A stretch of DNA of 62,904 bases from the NCBI RefSeq assembly GCF_902764455.1, contig NZ_CACWVY010000036.1:1-62904 (forward strand), in the 5' to 3' direction. This stretch comes from an uncultured Methanobrevibacter sp. Its GTDB lineage: Archaea > Methanobacteriota > Methanobacteria > Methanobacteriales > Methanobacteriaceae. The notes beneath the pieces are model-generated. The model did no database searches and was not told the origin of the DNA. It saw nothing but the letters and a program-made list of their open reading frames with translations. The translations under genes were made by a program, and so were the position numbers. Shown here piece after piece: positions 31,101-38,553 of the stretch. Every line of letters begins with the position of its first letter. Position 1 is the stretch's first letter.

Positions 31101-31743
31101 GAATATCAATAATTGATTGTGTAGCGTAAATTAATGACCACTTTACAGGATTTTTATTTGTTAATGTAGTCATTTTAATGTACAAGTTACTTTCATCAGC
31201 AAAAATAGCTCCACCATTCGGAGCGTCATTGTTTTCAAACAGACAGTTATATGTATTCACTATACTGTTATATGAATAAACGGCCGCACCAGTTGTAGGA
31301 TCTTTATTGTTTATAAAATTCACGTTGTTTAATGTTATTGTAGAAGATTGTGCTATTATAGCACTTTCTGCACAGTTTTTAATAGTCAAATCATTAATTA
31401 CAAAATCACCTTTGGTAAATTTGAAAACCCCTGCAATGTTGCTTGCATCAATAGTATGGTTATTACCGCTAATGATATATTTATAATTAGGTTCTCCTGT
31501 AATGTTAATTCTCTTTAACGTATCGCTTTCTTTGTTATATGTATAATCTGCTGTTAAATCTGCTTTTTCATCACCGATACTTTTAAATAAATCATCATAA
31601 GTTTTAACTTCACCGGCTGAAATGATGTCTCCATCATTTATTTCTAAATTATCGCCGGTCTGATTTATATCTTCGGCACAAACAAATCCAACAGAGAAAA
31701 TCATTAATAATAGAAATATTGTACTTATCTTAAACAATTTCAT
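28138..31743 (-). CDS. Secreted beta-helix / papain-like protease adhesin 3 (intact)
   Basis: This 1201-residue secreted protein has a signal peptide (MKLFKISTIFLLLMIF), a beta-helix to about residue 450, a papain-like domain (NQGDNGACWAFG with Cys about 505; GNHFVTVVGWDD; VKNSWGTDWG), then Ig-like modules and a strongly basic C-terminus (KTVTVKKSAKKLVLKATLK, TYLKDTIKTTLKVKR). It is the most divergent of the three tandem copies and has the complete C-terminal module, so it shows what the other two have lost. AAAGGAG lies 10 nt before the ATG. The basic repeats may hold the protein on the wall polymer, which is inference. Confidence 0.88.
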   Translation of the reverse strand: MKLFKISTIFLLLMIFSVGFVCAEDINQTGDNLEINDGDIISAGEVKTYDDLFKSIGDEKADLTADYTYNKESDTLKRINITGEPNYKYIISGNNHTIDASNIAGVFKFTKGDFVINDLTIKNCAESAIIAQSSTITLNNVNFINNKDPTTGAAVYSYNSIVNTYNCLFENNDAPNGGAIFADESNLYIKMTTLTNKNPVKWSLIYATQSIIDIQNTLIENATSTYATALYATGSKINIKDSVFSNLYASASAGAIGIKNLYKGDDPFSFNIQKCKFVNVSSAKNGGAIYADVNGAISNSSYATEWVIINNTLFDKCSSGFGGAVLQLGGKLNIIYSTLSNNKATYCGGAVYTSNCTFYAGGDVFENNTLLYKDQYFAKGGAMYLDYGIQEIEFSDFLNNLAYEGGGIYSFGSYIAVKNSTFENNKEALHGAFLKKGSYYNGISTKSQDKFDLNDEEFATFVDFTGKKIVLNPIEVTGSVDDTSFDLRKFGVVTPVENQGDNGACWAFGTTGAFESAFLKATGITLDISNNNIQNSGIRYSIYGIPTVTEGGYIFSGLSYILSWLGVVNTENDQYDELGKISPVIFTEDNYHITDAVILEPKNITSMKDALIKYGALTVFVNGANPKNEYFNNETNASYCNNESLGNHFVTVVGWDDNYSRTNFKLDPGHDGAWIVKNSWGTDWGNKGYFYLSYYDAPLTSDYAVGYVINNTEVYDRLYQYDVAAFQDSYFGSTKGNDILYRNYYTSAEGDLIAAVGTYFQNPNQNYKITVFVNGKQVYTQSGKSKFKGFETVKLNKYVAVGKNSNFTIQIQTKTAPYLENSRQYFEKGTSIYQNGDNIIDFSAEGKAFCIKAYTFKNNNTDSNPTQYYSPGNTVIKGFVEGAKVTISQDGKSIASTTVKNGKAEFDKNLTPGNYSLTVEYDDIEIEDIFEIYSTIDADDEYKKAYGAELKIEAKFYDELGNTLNNTSITGSVDNKNFTLTTDVNGSVTVDPNKLAIGTHELILLNPKTGEISFTTINIVSRFSNVNNIVMDYYDGTAFKVRIFDDNGNPAGKGKKVTFKIKNKNYSRTTDANGYVSFKIPNTITPGTSKLKVTYAGSSIVKTVKVKQVLKAAKKTVTVKKSAKKLVLKATLKTSKNKAIKYKKVSFKVNGKTYSSNTNKKGIVQVTIKKAAINKLKAGKKYTVKITYLKDTIKTTLKVKR

Positions 31744-31901
31744 ATTTATTTTTCTCCTTTAAATTATAGTAATTATTTTGTTTGAGTCAATGTTTAATAG
31801 GTTAATAATGGTGATATATAAAATTGATTATATGTGTGGTATATATTAAAAAGTGAATTATTTTAAACAATATTGTAAAAGTATTAAAAGAAAATTAAAA
31901 T

Positions 31902-31920
31902 ATGTGGCATTAAGCCACAT
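31902..31920 (-). terminator. Hairpin terminator of the small secreted protein gene
   Basis: ATGTGGC and GCCACAT flank a 5-nt loop just past the stop; ATTTTAATTTTCTTTT follows on the minus strand. Confidence 0.6.
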
Positions 31921-31932
31921 TCAAAAAAGTAG

Positions 31933-32418
31933 TTATACTTTCAGTAGGGATCCGATTGTATCTTCATTTGGAGCTACAATCTCACATATTTTACCGTCAA
32001 TAAGGTAATCGAAAAGTACTTCACCATCTTTTTCAGTAACGAATCCTTTTTGACCACCAATAGTTTTTTCAGTTGCATTATCAGCGTTTAGGTTTTCGTA
32101 TTTACCGTCTGTTGCGAAGAATGTTTTAATTACGATGGTACTATTGTTGTTGTAGAATTCAGTAGCAGATACTTTTCCGTTTTCACCAAATTGATTAGTG
32201 TCTTTAGCTAATATTCTAGCAGATTCATTTTCTTTGTATCCTTCAGGGATTTTGAAGTTTATACCTTGAAGGGAAAGCTTGTCATTGTCTATTTTAATGT
32301 CTCCGCCATCGGAGCTGCTGGAGCTTCCGAAGTTGAAACTCCAATCTGCTGCACTTGCAGCACTAATTGTAATGCAAATTGCAAGTAATGCAATTAATAC
32401 AAGTAAACCTTTTCTCAT
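31933..32418 (-). CDS. Small secreted protein of unknown function
   Basis: This 161-residue protein has a clear signal peptide (MRKGLLVLIALLAICITIS, cleavage near ASAAD), followed by a Ser/Asp-rich linker (FNFGSSSSSDGGDI) and a compact domain. The domain has alternating strands (KLSLQGINFKIPEGYKENES) and a C-terminal KICEIVAPNEDTIGSLLKV. Similar short secreted proteins occur in Methanobrevibacter, but I know of no function. It forms a single-gene unit between the protease-adhesins and nrdD, with its own TATA-like upstream region and hairpin terminator. Confidence 0.7.
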   Translation of the reverse strand: MRKGLLVLIALLAICITISAASAADWSFNFGSSSSSDGGDIKIDNDKLSLQGINFKIPEGYKENESARILAKDTNQFGENGKVSATEFYNNNSTIVIKTFFATDGKYENLNADNATEKTIGGQKGFVTEKDGEVLFDYLIDGKICEIVAPNEDTIGSLLKV

Positions 32419-32594
32419 TTTTTCACCTTTTAATTTAAAATCGTATAACTAATATTAGTTATGTTAATAGATATGTTATATATTATATAAATATGTACTA
32501 TAATATTTAAGTTTTAGAACGAGTTAAGGATTTTTTTTTAAAATAATGAGTTTTAATAAGTATTGATGGTTTGGTGTAAAAAAAATGGTGTGAA

Positions 32595-32618
32595 GAAGAT
32601 AACTGTTTAGTTATCTTC
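32595..32618 (-). terminator. Hairpin terminator of nrdD, overlapping the end of the gene
   Basis: GAAGATAACT and AGTTATCTTC form a perfect 10-bp stem with loop GTTT spanning the nrdD stop; the minus strand then runs CACCATTTTTTTTACACC. Confidence 0.7.
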
Positions 32619-34925
32619 AAATCTTCTTCTATCAATTAATTCTTGACGTTTACCTGGGTTCCATCCTCCGGATGCAGATTTTGCACGTCCAACTTGTTGT
32701 ACGTATCCGGTAATTCTGTCATACCATTCTACATCTTCACTTTCACCGCAGGTAGGACAAGTATTGTTTAAACCTTTCATTAAGGTTTTACATTTTAAAC
32801 AGAAGCTTAATGCTGAGCTGTAAGCCCAGAATCCGATATCGGATTTTCTTGCAATTTTGTTAGTTAAACTCATTAATGAATCTGGATCTGAGTAAGATTC
32901 TCCCATGAATGCATGGAAGATGTGTCCACCAGGAGTTAAACTGTGATATTGTTCTTCAATTTTGATTTTTTCGATTAAGGATAATCCGGTATCTACTGGT
33001 ACATGTGAGGAGTTAGTATAGTAGTTAGCATTTCCGTCACCTTGTACGATTGCTTGGTCTCCGAATAGTTTTTTATCGAGAGTTGCAAATCTGTATGCAG
33101 TGGATTCTGCAGGGGTTTGTAAAACAGACCATCTAAGTCCAGTTTCCTCTTTTAATTTTTCAGCTCTGTCATTTACGTATTCGAGACATTTGATACCAAA
33201 TTTGTTGGCTTCAGGATTTTCAATACCTTCACCGAATAAGGATAATAACATTTCGTTAAGTCCGACAAATCCAAAAGATAAGGTTGAATTTTGGATTCTG
33301 TAATAGGAATCTTCAGCAACTTGCTGTTTTAAGAATGGTAAAATGTGGAAATCATTTAAACATTTTAATCCTTGTTCTCTTCTGAGCATTAATGTTTCAG
33401 TTGCAAGATCCATGTATTCATCTAAGTATTCAAATACTTGGGATTCGTCTTTGGATTGGTATCCAATTCTTGGGAAGTTTAAAGTTACATATGCAAGGTT
33501 ACCTGTTCTTAAACAGTCTTGATCCCAGTCACCAGTCCAGGTGTCTTGTAAACAGGTTCTGCAACCCATATAGTTTGCCATTTTTCCTCTGTATTTAGGG
33601 AACATGTTTACAAAGTAGGATGAACCGTATTTTGCAGATAATTCGTGAACTAATCTTATGTCATCTTCGTATTCACTGGTCATTGTTTCTTCACGGAGGG
33701 TGTAAATAGTATTTGGGAATAAATGAGGTTTACCTTCGTTGTCTCCTGCGAGTAATGTTTCAGTGAATGCTCTTTGGATTAATCTGGTTTCTTCTTCAAA
33801 ATCAGCATAGGTTCCAACTACTTTACCTTTTGGTCCGTATGCGGTTTCATCTTTTAAGAAGTCAGGAACTCCGAATTCCAATGCCATACTTGTAAATGGT
33901 ACTTGGGATCCTCTTGCTGCGTAAGCCATGTTTAAGTTGTAAACAAGCATTTGTACTGATTGTTTGATTTCATCGTAGGTTCTTCCTCTTGCAAATGGAG
34001 CAACAAATACGTTCCAAAGGGACATTCCTTGTCCACCGGACATGTTTTGTTGTGCTGCGAGCATGATTTCACCTGTGTGGTTCATTAAAGTTTCCATGTG
34101 GTTTGGTGCACCTGCAATGGATGTGTGGTCACCGGTACCGTCCACTTTAAGTCCGTATTTGATGAAGGTTCTTATATCATGCTGCATACAGTTGAGAGGT
34201 CTTCCTGCGAAGAATTCCAAATCGTGAATGTGAATGTCACCGGACATGTGTGCGTCTGCTAAATGTGCAGGTAACATTTTTAAGAGTGCGTATTGTTTTA
34301 ATGCTTCGTCTGCTACATGTTTGTGAATACTTTCAGGGTTGTGAATCATGTTTGCGTTATCTCTGTTTCCGTTTTCAATTAATGAGGTGATATTGTATAC
34401 CGGAATACCTAAACGAGTGTAACGGCTTCTTAAGTCTTCTAAACCATATTCAATTAATTTTGTGTTAACCATTTCCCTAATCATAGGAGCGGTCAAGTAT
34501 TCAACATTTAATTTTTTAAGTTCTTTCCAGGTTTCAGTAGCAATTTCAAAAGCAGTTTCTTGGCTAGCACCAGTTTCTTCAATTAAGGTGTTAGCGATTT
34601 TTGATAAGTCAAATGCTTCAATAGTGTCTCTGGATGTACGTACTTTTAATTGTGTACTTGCTAAGTATTTATTTGCGATTTCTGGGTCGATATCTTCAAG
34701 GCATTCGTAGACGATTTTTTTAATTTCTTTAGTTTTAATTCCATCATATAACTGAGATACTACTGTAGCTACAATTTTGTCAGATTCAAAGAATGGGGTT
34801 TCCACCATTACTAATGATTTTACTAATTTTTCATAACTGAATCTTTCTCTGATACCGTTATTTTTCTCTACATTTATTTTAACGGTTTCATTTAAATTAT
34901 TTCCTAATTCTGAGATCTTTTCCAT
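32607..34925 (-). CDS. nrdD: Anaerobic ribonucleoside-triphosphate reductase, class III
   Basis: This oxygen-sensitive glycyl radical enzyme makes deoxynucleotides from NTPs (EC 1.1.98.6). It has an N-terminal ATP-cone (about residues 15-105; IRERFSYEKLVKSLVMVE), the large barrel (DIHIHDLEFFAGRPLNCMQHD, AQQNMSGGQGMS), a C-terminal zinc site (CLKC ... CPTC near 710-725), and the glycyl radical region RITGYV with Gly about 740. It has 772 residues from the ATG at 34925, chosen over the GTG at 34934 because GGTG is 8 nt upstream. The activating enzyme NrdG is not in this window. Its promoter is flanked by two unusual palindromes. Confidence 0.94.
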   Translation of the reverse strand: MEKISELGNNLNETVKINVEKNNGIRERFSYEKLVKSLVMVETPFFESDKIVATVVSQLYDGIKTKEIKKIVYECLEDIDPEIANKYLASTQLKVRTSRDTIEAFDLSKIANTLIEETGASQETAFEIATETWKELKKLNVEYLTAPMIREMVNTKLIEYGLEDLRSRYTRLGIPVYNITSLIENGNRDNANMIHNPESIHKHVADEALKQYALLKMLPAHLADAHMSGDIHIHDLEFFAGRPLNCMQHDIRTFIKYGLKVDGTGDHTSIAGAPNHMETLMNHTGEIMLAAQQNMSGGQGMSLWNVFVAPFARGRTYDEIKQSVQMLVYNLNMAYAARGSQVPFTSMALEFGVPDFLKDETAYGPKGKVVGTYADFEEETRLIQRAFTETLLAGDNEGKPHLFPNTIYTLREETMTSEYEDDIRLVHELSAKYGSSYFVNMFPKYRGKMANYMGCRTCLQDTWTGDWDQDCLRTGNLAYVTLNFPRIGYQSKDESQVFEYLDEYMDLATETLMLRREQGLKCLNDFHILPFLKQQVAEDSYYRIQNSTLSFGFVGLNEMLLSLFGEGIENPEANKFGIKCLEYVNDRAEKLKEETGLRWSVLQTPAESTAYRFATLDKKLFGDQAIVQGDGNANYYTNSSHVPVDTGLSLIEKIKIEEQYHSLTPGGHIFHAFMGESYSDPDSLMSLTNKIARKSDIGFWAYSSALSFCLKCKTLMKGLNNTCPTCGESEDVEWYDRITGYVQQVGRAKSASGGWNPGKRQELIDRRRFEDN

Positions 34926-34972
34926 TTCATTCACACCATTTTCCTAGTTTTTAAAAAAATTTATTATCCAAG

Positions 34973-34992
34973 TGAGAGAGAGTCGTCTCTCA
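34973..34992 (-). promoter_or_regulatory. Hairpin in the nrdD leader
   Basis: TGAGAGA and TCTCTCA form a 7-bp stem with a 6-nt loop in the predicted 120-nt nrdD leader, about 50 nt before the ATG. It could affect translation or mRNA stability. Confidence 0.4.
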
Positions 34993-35028
34993 GTTGTTAT
35001 AATCTATGTCAACACATGTATAATTATT

Positions 35029-35046
35029 GTTCGTATACATACGAAC
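35029..35046. promoter_or_regulatory. Palindromic operator candidate at the nrdD start site
   Basis: GTTCGT-ATACAT-ACGAAC is a perfect 6-nt inverted repeat with a 6-nt spacer, and the symmetry extends to 20 bp (35028-35047). It lies about 26 nt downstream of the nrdD TATA box, so it should cover the transcription start. Confidence 0.65.
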
Positions 35047-35071
35047 ATATAGTTAATACATAGTTTTTCAT

Positions 35072-35083
35072 GGTATATAAATC
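35072..35083 (-). promoter_or_regulatory. TATA box of nrdD
   Basis: The minus strand reads ATTTATATACC, a strong archaeal TATA element lying exactly between two identical-arm palindromes. It predicts a start near 35047 and a leader of about 120 nt. Confidence 0.6.
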
Positions 35084-35101
35084 GTTCGTCTTATTACGAA
35101 C
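35084..35101. promoter_or_regulatory. Palindromic operator candidate upstream of the nrdD TATA box
   Basis: GTTCGT-CTTATT-ACGAAC has the same arms and the same 6-nt spacing as the site at 35029, with a different spacer sequence. It abuts the TATA box on the BRE side. The two sites are 55 nt apart, about five helical turns. Confidence 0.65.
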
Positions 35102-35146
35102 AATATTTGTCCACTCTGAAATTTACTATATAATTTCTAATAAAAA

Positions 35147-35168
35147 TCAAATGTCCGAGAGCATTTGA
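35147..35168 (-). terminator. Hairpin terminator of polC
   Basis: TCAAATG and CATTTGA form a 7-bp stem with an 8-nt loop, followed by TTTTTATTAG on the minus strand. Part of it is the 19-nt repeat also found at 47814. Confidence 0.55.
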
Positions 35169-35176
35169 GAAGTAAT
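35158..35176. repeat. 19-nt repeat, copy 1 (after polC)
   Basis: AGAGCATTTGAGAAGTAAT occurs here, 4 nt past the polC stop, and again at 47814-47832, 3 nt past the stop of an unrelated regulator gene. Confidence 0.7.
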
Positions 35177-35180
35177 CTCA

Positions 35181-38100
35181 CTAGAAGAAAACATCCAGTG
35201 AGCTTTGTTTGGACTTGTCACTTTCAAACAGCGAGTTAATACCAAACTCTTGAATTTCTAAACGTTGTCTTAAGTATGGAGATATAGGGTACCTGTTAAT
35301 CAGTTCCTGTGAAATTTCAAGGTATTTTGTAACAGACCCTTTTGAAACTGACAGGATTAAATTACCTCCACATCTGCACTTTCCGCTGAGGGGTATTCTG
35401 CGGTATTTTGATCCGCACTTGGTGCATCTTACCTTCTGTTTAGAAAAGGCTCTTGAATTGCCCATGATGTCTGGCAAGAAATGAGAAGACAATACCTTTT
35501 CAACAACTCCTCTTTGATCAACTGCCCTGATTTTCTCAGCAAGACTAATTTGAGCTTCAACTTTTTCTCGCATTGATGGTAAGGTTTTATAAAGACAAAT
35601 TGTAGGTCCTGCATGGATATTTGATGTGTGATGGGAAAACATCAGTCCTTCGTATTGCTGCGGAGTTCCCAGATGCATTTCCACATTGTCAATGTATTCC
35701 AAAACCTCAGCAGGTTTTAAAGGGCTGTATGTTTTTTCATAAAATTCTACAGGGAATCTTTCAAAGATATCCAGGTTGTGAGATTCGTCATCTATCTCTT
35801 CCGGGTCAATTCTTGAAGATAAAACTAAAGGAGCATCCATACTTCCTCCTCTAGTATTTGGTAAGTATGATTTTGAAAAGTTAATTAAAGCATCCAAAAG
35901 CAGCATGACTGCATCTTCGTCACTATCACAGTTTCTACGTTTTGCTGAATGGAAATAAGGGTGGGCATAACATCCCAATGCCTTTGTAAATCCTATAATT
36001 CTTCCAAGCACTCCTGCTGATGTGTGAGGTGCAAGACCTGCAACAAGATGTCCGATTAAATCGCTTTTCTCCTTAACATTATAGAAGGGTTCCATATCAT
36101 AAAATCTTGTAAGTTCGTCATCAATGAATTGTGCGGTTCTAAGCAGATATTCTCCGCAATTGTCGGAAATTACAATATCCTGTACTCTAAGTTCTATAAT
36201 TTGCTCTTCATTTTCAATAGGATTTCCATAACAATCTTTTTCATAGCCCATTTCTTTGAGCTTTTCAACAGTAACTCCGATTTCCTTTGGGATAAAATGT
36301 GTCAATGGCAAATCTGTTGAATCGTGTCGTATTGTTCCATCCTTAAATGTAAACACTTCATTTTTGGATCTTAATATTCCTTTTTCAAGAGGTTCGGCCA
36401 GTTTTGATTCGGAAATCATACCTACTACGCCCTTAACTTCGTCAACTCTTCTTACTTTAACGTTATCTGATGCTTTTTTAAGCATGGATGCGAGAGGTAT
36501 GTTTTTTTCACTGGCAGCACCGATTTCAGTCGGACTTCCGCATTTCGGACAAAGAGAATTGTTTGAACTGATTCCGCAGGAAGGATTTGTACATTTCCTT
36601 CTTGCTAGCTGCACTTTGATACTTCCTTTTTTAGCTGCTGTTGCTATCAGTCTTCTGGAACCTCCGAAATTTCCAATTGGGAACAGTCCATGTGGTGCAG
36701 GTCTCATAAGTCTTTCTTTAGATTTTTCAGGCCTGCCGACACGTGTACCGATGTATGCCGGAGCTTTATTTTTAATTTCAATAGGTGAAACTTCATTAAC
36801 GGCTTCTATTGTTGTGTCCTTTTCAGGCAGCCTTTTGGATAATGTCACCAAAAGGGCATATGAATGGTCCTTGTCTATAATGATTTTGCCGTCACGGACA
36901 ATGTGAGGAACGCCGATAATTTCCAAAACTCTTTTAGGATAAGATAAGTCTAATTTCAATTCCTCATTCGGTTTATAATTTAATTTGGCAGATTCTATTA
37001 AATCAATCAATGAATTCAAATCTTCAATGGTAACGTCATTATAACAGTAAGTGTATTTTGGATGAAGAGGAATATCATATTTTTTTGATAATGTCAGTGC
37101 TTCAACTGAACTTAAATATTCGTATTCAAGCTTATGCAAATCCAGATCGTTATTGTCCTTGTCAAAGTTCTCACTTTGCATCAGCAGTTGAATCCACCAT
37201 TCTTCAACCCATCCTGACGGGTATAACGGCTGGTTGTTTCTTAAAAATTCTCCGAATGCAACAAGCATGTCACCTAAAAAGAGTATTTCAACGACATCCT
37301 TTTTAACTTCACGTGCTTTTCTAACGCTGTCAAGAATTAAAACATCACCATTTTTAAGCTTAACAGTAGGTCCTTCAATGGAATCTACAGGAACAACACA
37401 GTTACCTTTTCCGGGATATTCAATCTTAAGCTGTGTTCCGACGGCTAAAAATTCAAGCAGTGCCATTGTTGCAGGGTGAACTCCCATGGTAGCAAGGCCG
37501 GTATTTCTTGATCTTCCGTATCTTAATCTGAATGCTCCCTTTTCTGAAGGATATCCTAAAATAGGCCTTCCTCCAATAATATCTTGAATATATTTAGGTT
37601 CGCTTACAATATCTGAATCTCCGCTGTCATCTCCTGTGGAATCATCTTTTTTAGGTTTTGAATACTCGGTAAGCCATTCCCAGTCGAGCCCTAATTTTTT
37701 AGATATTTTATGAATCTTTTTGGATTTCTGGATAACTCCTTCAACCATCGCAAGCAGTGCTCCCCCACGGATGTTGTTGGTTTCAACACGCTCCAAATCC
37801 CTGTGTGAAACTTCTACCTGGTCGGTCTGTTCTCCTGAAACTTCCACGGGGATGTGGTTAGCGGCAAATCTCACTTCTTCTGGTGTTGGTGAGTATTGCA
37901 GGTTTGTAACTTCGGACTCATAAAGTTCAACTTCTTCCACATATCTTTCGATTTCATCTTCAATAGGTTTGAATGCATCAATATTTATAGCCTGTCTGAT
38001 TTTATCTCCCAGAAGCACAGCTAAAGCAGCAGCAGTACCTCCTGCACTTCTGATAGGGCCTGCAAAGTAAACTCCAATGTATTTTGTTCCATCAAAATTT

Positions 38101-38480
38101 TCTTTGATTTTAACATCTGAAATACCTTCTAACGGTGCAGCTACTACTCCTTCTGTTAAAATTGCAAGAGCAGTTCTTAAACCTTGGTCACACCTTTGCT
38201 CCTCATTCCAATCTGCCTTTTCACCGGTAAGTTCAAATTTTCCTGATGCAATTTCGGCTGCAATTTCAAATGCAACAGACTCTCTGTCCATATCATTTTC
38301 CAATTCCTTAATACGTGCTGCCACACCTTCAGGGCCAACCAGCCCTTCTACTCTTTCAGCTAAATCCTTTGCAAGGGGCACTTCTGTTTCTGTTTCAACA
38401 TCCAATCCTTTGGACCTTGCCTTATTAGCTATGTCGTATAGGTGATGGGTTTCTTTTTCTAATCTATCAAAATAATCCAT
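35181..38480 (-). CDS. polC: DNA polymerase II (PolD) large subunit DP2
   Basis: This is the catalytic subunit of the euryarchaeal replicative polymerase D, which works with the exonuclease subunit DP1 (not in this window). It has 1099 residues from the ATG at 38480; the upstream TTG at 38492 is less likely. Features include GVYFAGPIRSAGGTAAALAV near residue 140, zinc-binding pairs (CTNPSCG ... CPKCGSP and CTKCGSKYRRIPLSGKCRCG), HPYFHSAKRRNCDSDEDA with the catalytic acidic residues, and a C-terminal QSSLDVFF, a textbook PCNA-interacting box. There is no intein. It is divergent from a coiled-coil membrane protein gene. Confidence 0.96.
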   Translation of the reverse strand: MDYFDRLEKETHHLYDIANKARSKGLDVETETEVPLAKDLAERVEGLVGPEGVAARIKELENDMDRESVAFEIAAEIASGKFELTGEKADWNEEQRCDQGLRTALAILTEGVVAAPLEGISDVKIKENFDGTKYIGVYFAGPIRSAGGTAAALAVLLGDKIRQAINIDAFKPIEDEIERYVEEVELYESEVTNLQYSPTPEEVRFAANHIPVEVSGEQTDQVEVSHRDLERVETNNIRGGALLAMVEGVIQKSKKIHKISKKLGLDWEWLTEYSKPKKDDSTGDDSGDSDIVSEPKYIQDIIGGRPILGYPSEKGAFRLRYGRSRNTGLATMGVHPATMALLEFLAVGTQLKIEYPGKGNCVVPVDSIEGPTVKLKNGDVLILDSVRKAREVKKDVVEILFLGDMLVAFGEFLRNNQPLYPSGWVEEWWIQLLMQSENFDKDNNDLDLHKLEYEYLSSVEALTLSKKYDIPLHPKYTYCYNDVTIEDLNSLIDLIESAKLNYKPNEELKLDLSYPKRVLEIIGVPHIVRDGKIIIDKDHSYALLVTLSKRLPEKDTTIEAVNEVSPIEIKNKAPAYIGTRVGRPEKSKERLMRPAPHGLFPIGNFGGSRRLIATAAKKGSIKVQLARRKCTNPSCGISSNNSLCPKCGSPTEIGAASEKNIPLASMLKKASDNVKVRRVDEVKGVVGMISESKLAEPLEKGILRSKNEVFTFKDGTIRHDSTDLPLTHFIPKEIGVTVEKLKEMGYEKDCYGNPIENEEQIIELRVQDIVISDNCGEYLLRTAQFIDDELTRFYDMEPFYNVKEKSDLIGHLVAGLAPHTSAGVLGRIIGFTKALGCYAHPYFHSAKRRNCDSDEDAVMLLLDALINFSKSYLPNTRGGSMDAPLVLSSRIDPEEIDDESHNLDIFERFPVEFYEKTYSPLKPAEVLEYIDNVEMHLGTPQQYEGLMFSHHTSNIHAGPTICLYKTLPSMREKVEAQISLAEKIRAVDQRGVVEKVLSSHFLPDIMGNSRAFSKQKVRCTKCGSKYRRIPLSGKCRCGGNLILSVSKGSVTKYLEISQELINRYPISPYLRQRLEIQEFGINSLFESDKSKQSSLDVFF

Positions 38481-38553
38481 GGTATCGCCCAAGTTACAAA
38501 ATTAATTCAGTATAATATAGTTAGATTTTCATATTATTTTAAGATTTTCCAAT

